64,000 bases of DNA from Phialophora verrucosa (Eukaryota > Ascomycota > Eurotiomycetes > Chaetothyriales > Herpotrichiellaceae): the NCBI GenBank assembly GCA_002099365.1, contig MSED01000005.1, positions 1,240,001-1,304,000 of the forward strand. The letters are read 5' to 3'. Made by a program: the position numbers and the translations under genes. Under the pieces are notes generated by a model, which was not told where the DNA came from, made no database searches, and was given only the letters and a program-made list of their open reading frames with translations. Shown here one piece after another: positions 63,505-64,000 of the stretch (its first letter is position 1; every line of letters starts with the position of its first letter).

Positions 63505-64000
63505 CTATACCTTCCCACCACTCTTCCGGTTTTTGATAAATCCAACGTTGACGCCTTCTCCCGGTGTCAAAATAATCTCTGCATGGAGGATGCGTTTGCT
63601 TCCGTAGTCAACAATTTGATCAAACTCCTGCAGGATCCTGACGATTGTATAGCCCATCTCCACCATGGCAAACTGCTGTCCAATGCAGATTCTGGGTCCG
63701 CCGTTGAACGGGATGAAGTTCCAGGCCTTTGGGGTCCAAGTCGCCCACCGCTCCGGCCACCATTCCAGCGGGTCATATGGGAACGATGGCGAGATCGGCG
63801 GATACAGATCCCGCCTCCGCTGCATCATCAAAGTGCTGTAACCTACGATGGTACCCTTCGGGCAGCCAACTGGAGAATTTCCATCTTTGCCACCGCCCCG
63901 AGGCAGGGAAGTATCGGTCAGCGCCGATCGGACGTTGAACGGCACGACTGGGTACAGTCGCAACGTCTCGTTGATCGTGTATGTCAGGTACTTCATGTCT
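63505..64000 (-). CDS. Cytochrome P450, C-terminal part (CYP52-like), cut by the right edge
   Basis: The minus-strand frame is open to the right edge, so only about the last 165 residues are visible. The ExxR motif (NETLRLYP) of helix K is close to the edge. The PERF-type motif appears as WWPERW. The heme-binding loop FIPFNGGPRICIGQQFA contains the cysteine ligand. The pattern NVRSALTDTSLP and the short C-terminus after ILTPGEGVNVGF resemble CYP52/CYP63-type fungal P450s, which hydroxylate alkanes and fatty acids at the omega end in the ER. The N-terminal anchor and substrate-recognition sites are outside the window, so the assignment to CYP52 is tentative. Confidence 0.85.
   Translation of the reverse strand, partial: DMKYLTYTINETLRLYPVVPFNVRSALTDTSLPRGGGKDGNSPVGCPKGTIVGYSTLMMQRRRDLYPPISPSFPYDPLEWWPERWATWTPKAWNFIPFNGGPRICIGQQFAMVEMGYTIVRILQEFDQIVDYGSKRILHAEIILTPGEGVNVGFIKNRKSGGKV

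Overview
The window is nuclear DNA of a filamentous ascomycete (Pezizomycotina). The genes are eukaryotic, mostly monocistronic and on both strands. Where introns can be resolved they are 47-117 bp with GT...AG ends and CTRAY-like branch sites. The families present include an APC2 cullin-like subunit, Wss1, Vps71, Mtq2, Pkr1, Gup1, a GT69 CAP59-type mannosyltransferase, a PIR-type cell-wall protein, a CYP52-like P450 and several rapidly evolving F-box proteins. A black-yeast or Eurotiomycetes-like lineage would fit, but the sequence alone cannot fix it. No tRNA, rRNA, CRISPR array or intact transposon was recognised.

Layout. 1-7.7 kb: an F-box/Hrt3-type protein cut by the left edge, the eRF1 methyltransferase Mtq2, a three-exon fatty-aldehyde-dehydrogenase-like gene, a 1.6-kb stretch of unassignable open pieces, and a fungal transcription-factor-like gene whose 5' end is missing or unresolved. 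8-9 kb: a damaged locus where a frameshifted F-box/ankyrin gene and an RNase-D-like exonuclease gene, pointing at each other, both end at the same point. 9-23 kb: APC2, three F-box-type proteins of unknown target, a TauD-type dioxygenase, a Cys-rich protein ending in a CaaX box, and the SDH assembly factor Sdh6/SDHAF3. 22.7-29.8 kb and 31.3-35.9 kb: gene-poor DNA flanking a C2H2 zinc-finger gene. 35.9-59.9 kb: a denser block with Pkr1, a GTPBP1/2-like GTPase, an AidB-like acyl-CoA dehydrogenase, a GT69 glycosyltransferase, Wss1, Vps71, an epoxide hydrolase, Gup1, a glutathionyl-hydroquinone reductase and a Dhr2-like DEAH helicase. 60-64 kb: a PIR/GPI cell-wall protein with fourteen exact 48-bp repeats, then a P450 running off the right edge.

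The genes do not form an obvious pathway cluster. Loose themes are ubiquitin ligase components (F-box proteins, APC2), wall and surface glycan work (GT69, Gup1, PIR protein), chromatin and DNA-protein crosslink maintenance (Vps71, Wss1), and lipid or xenobiotic oxidation (aldehyde dehydrogenase, acyl-CoA dehydrogenase, epoxide hydrolase, glutathionyl reductase, P450). The points most worth a second look are the double-truncation junction near 8.4 kb, the CaaX-tailed Cys-rich protein, the phased PIR array, two short near-palindromic octamers enriched between genes, and a uORF whose stop overlaps the gup1 start. No clearly new multi-gene system was found.
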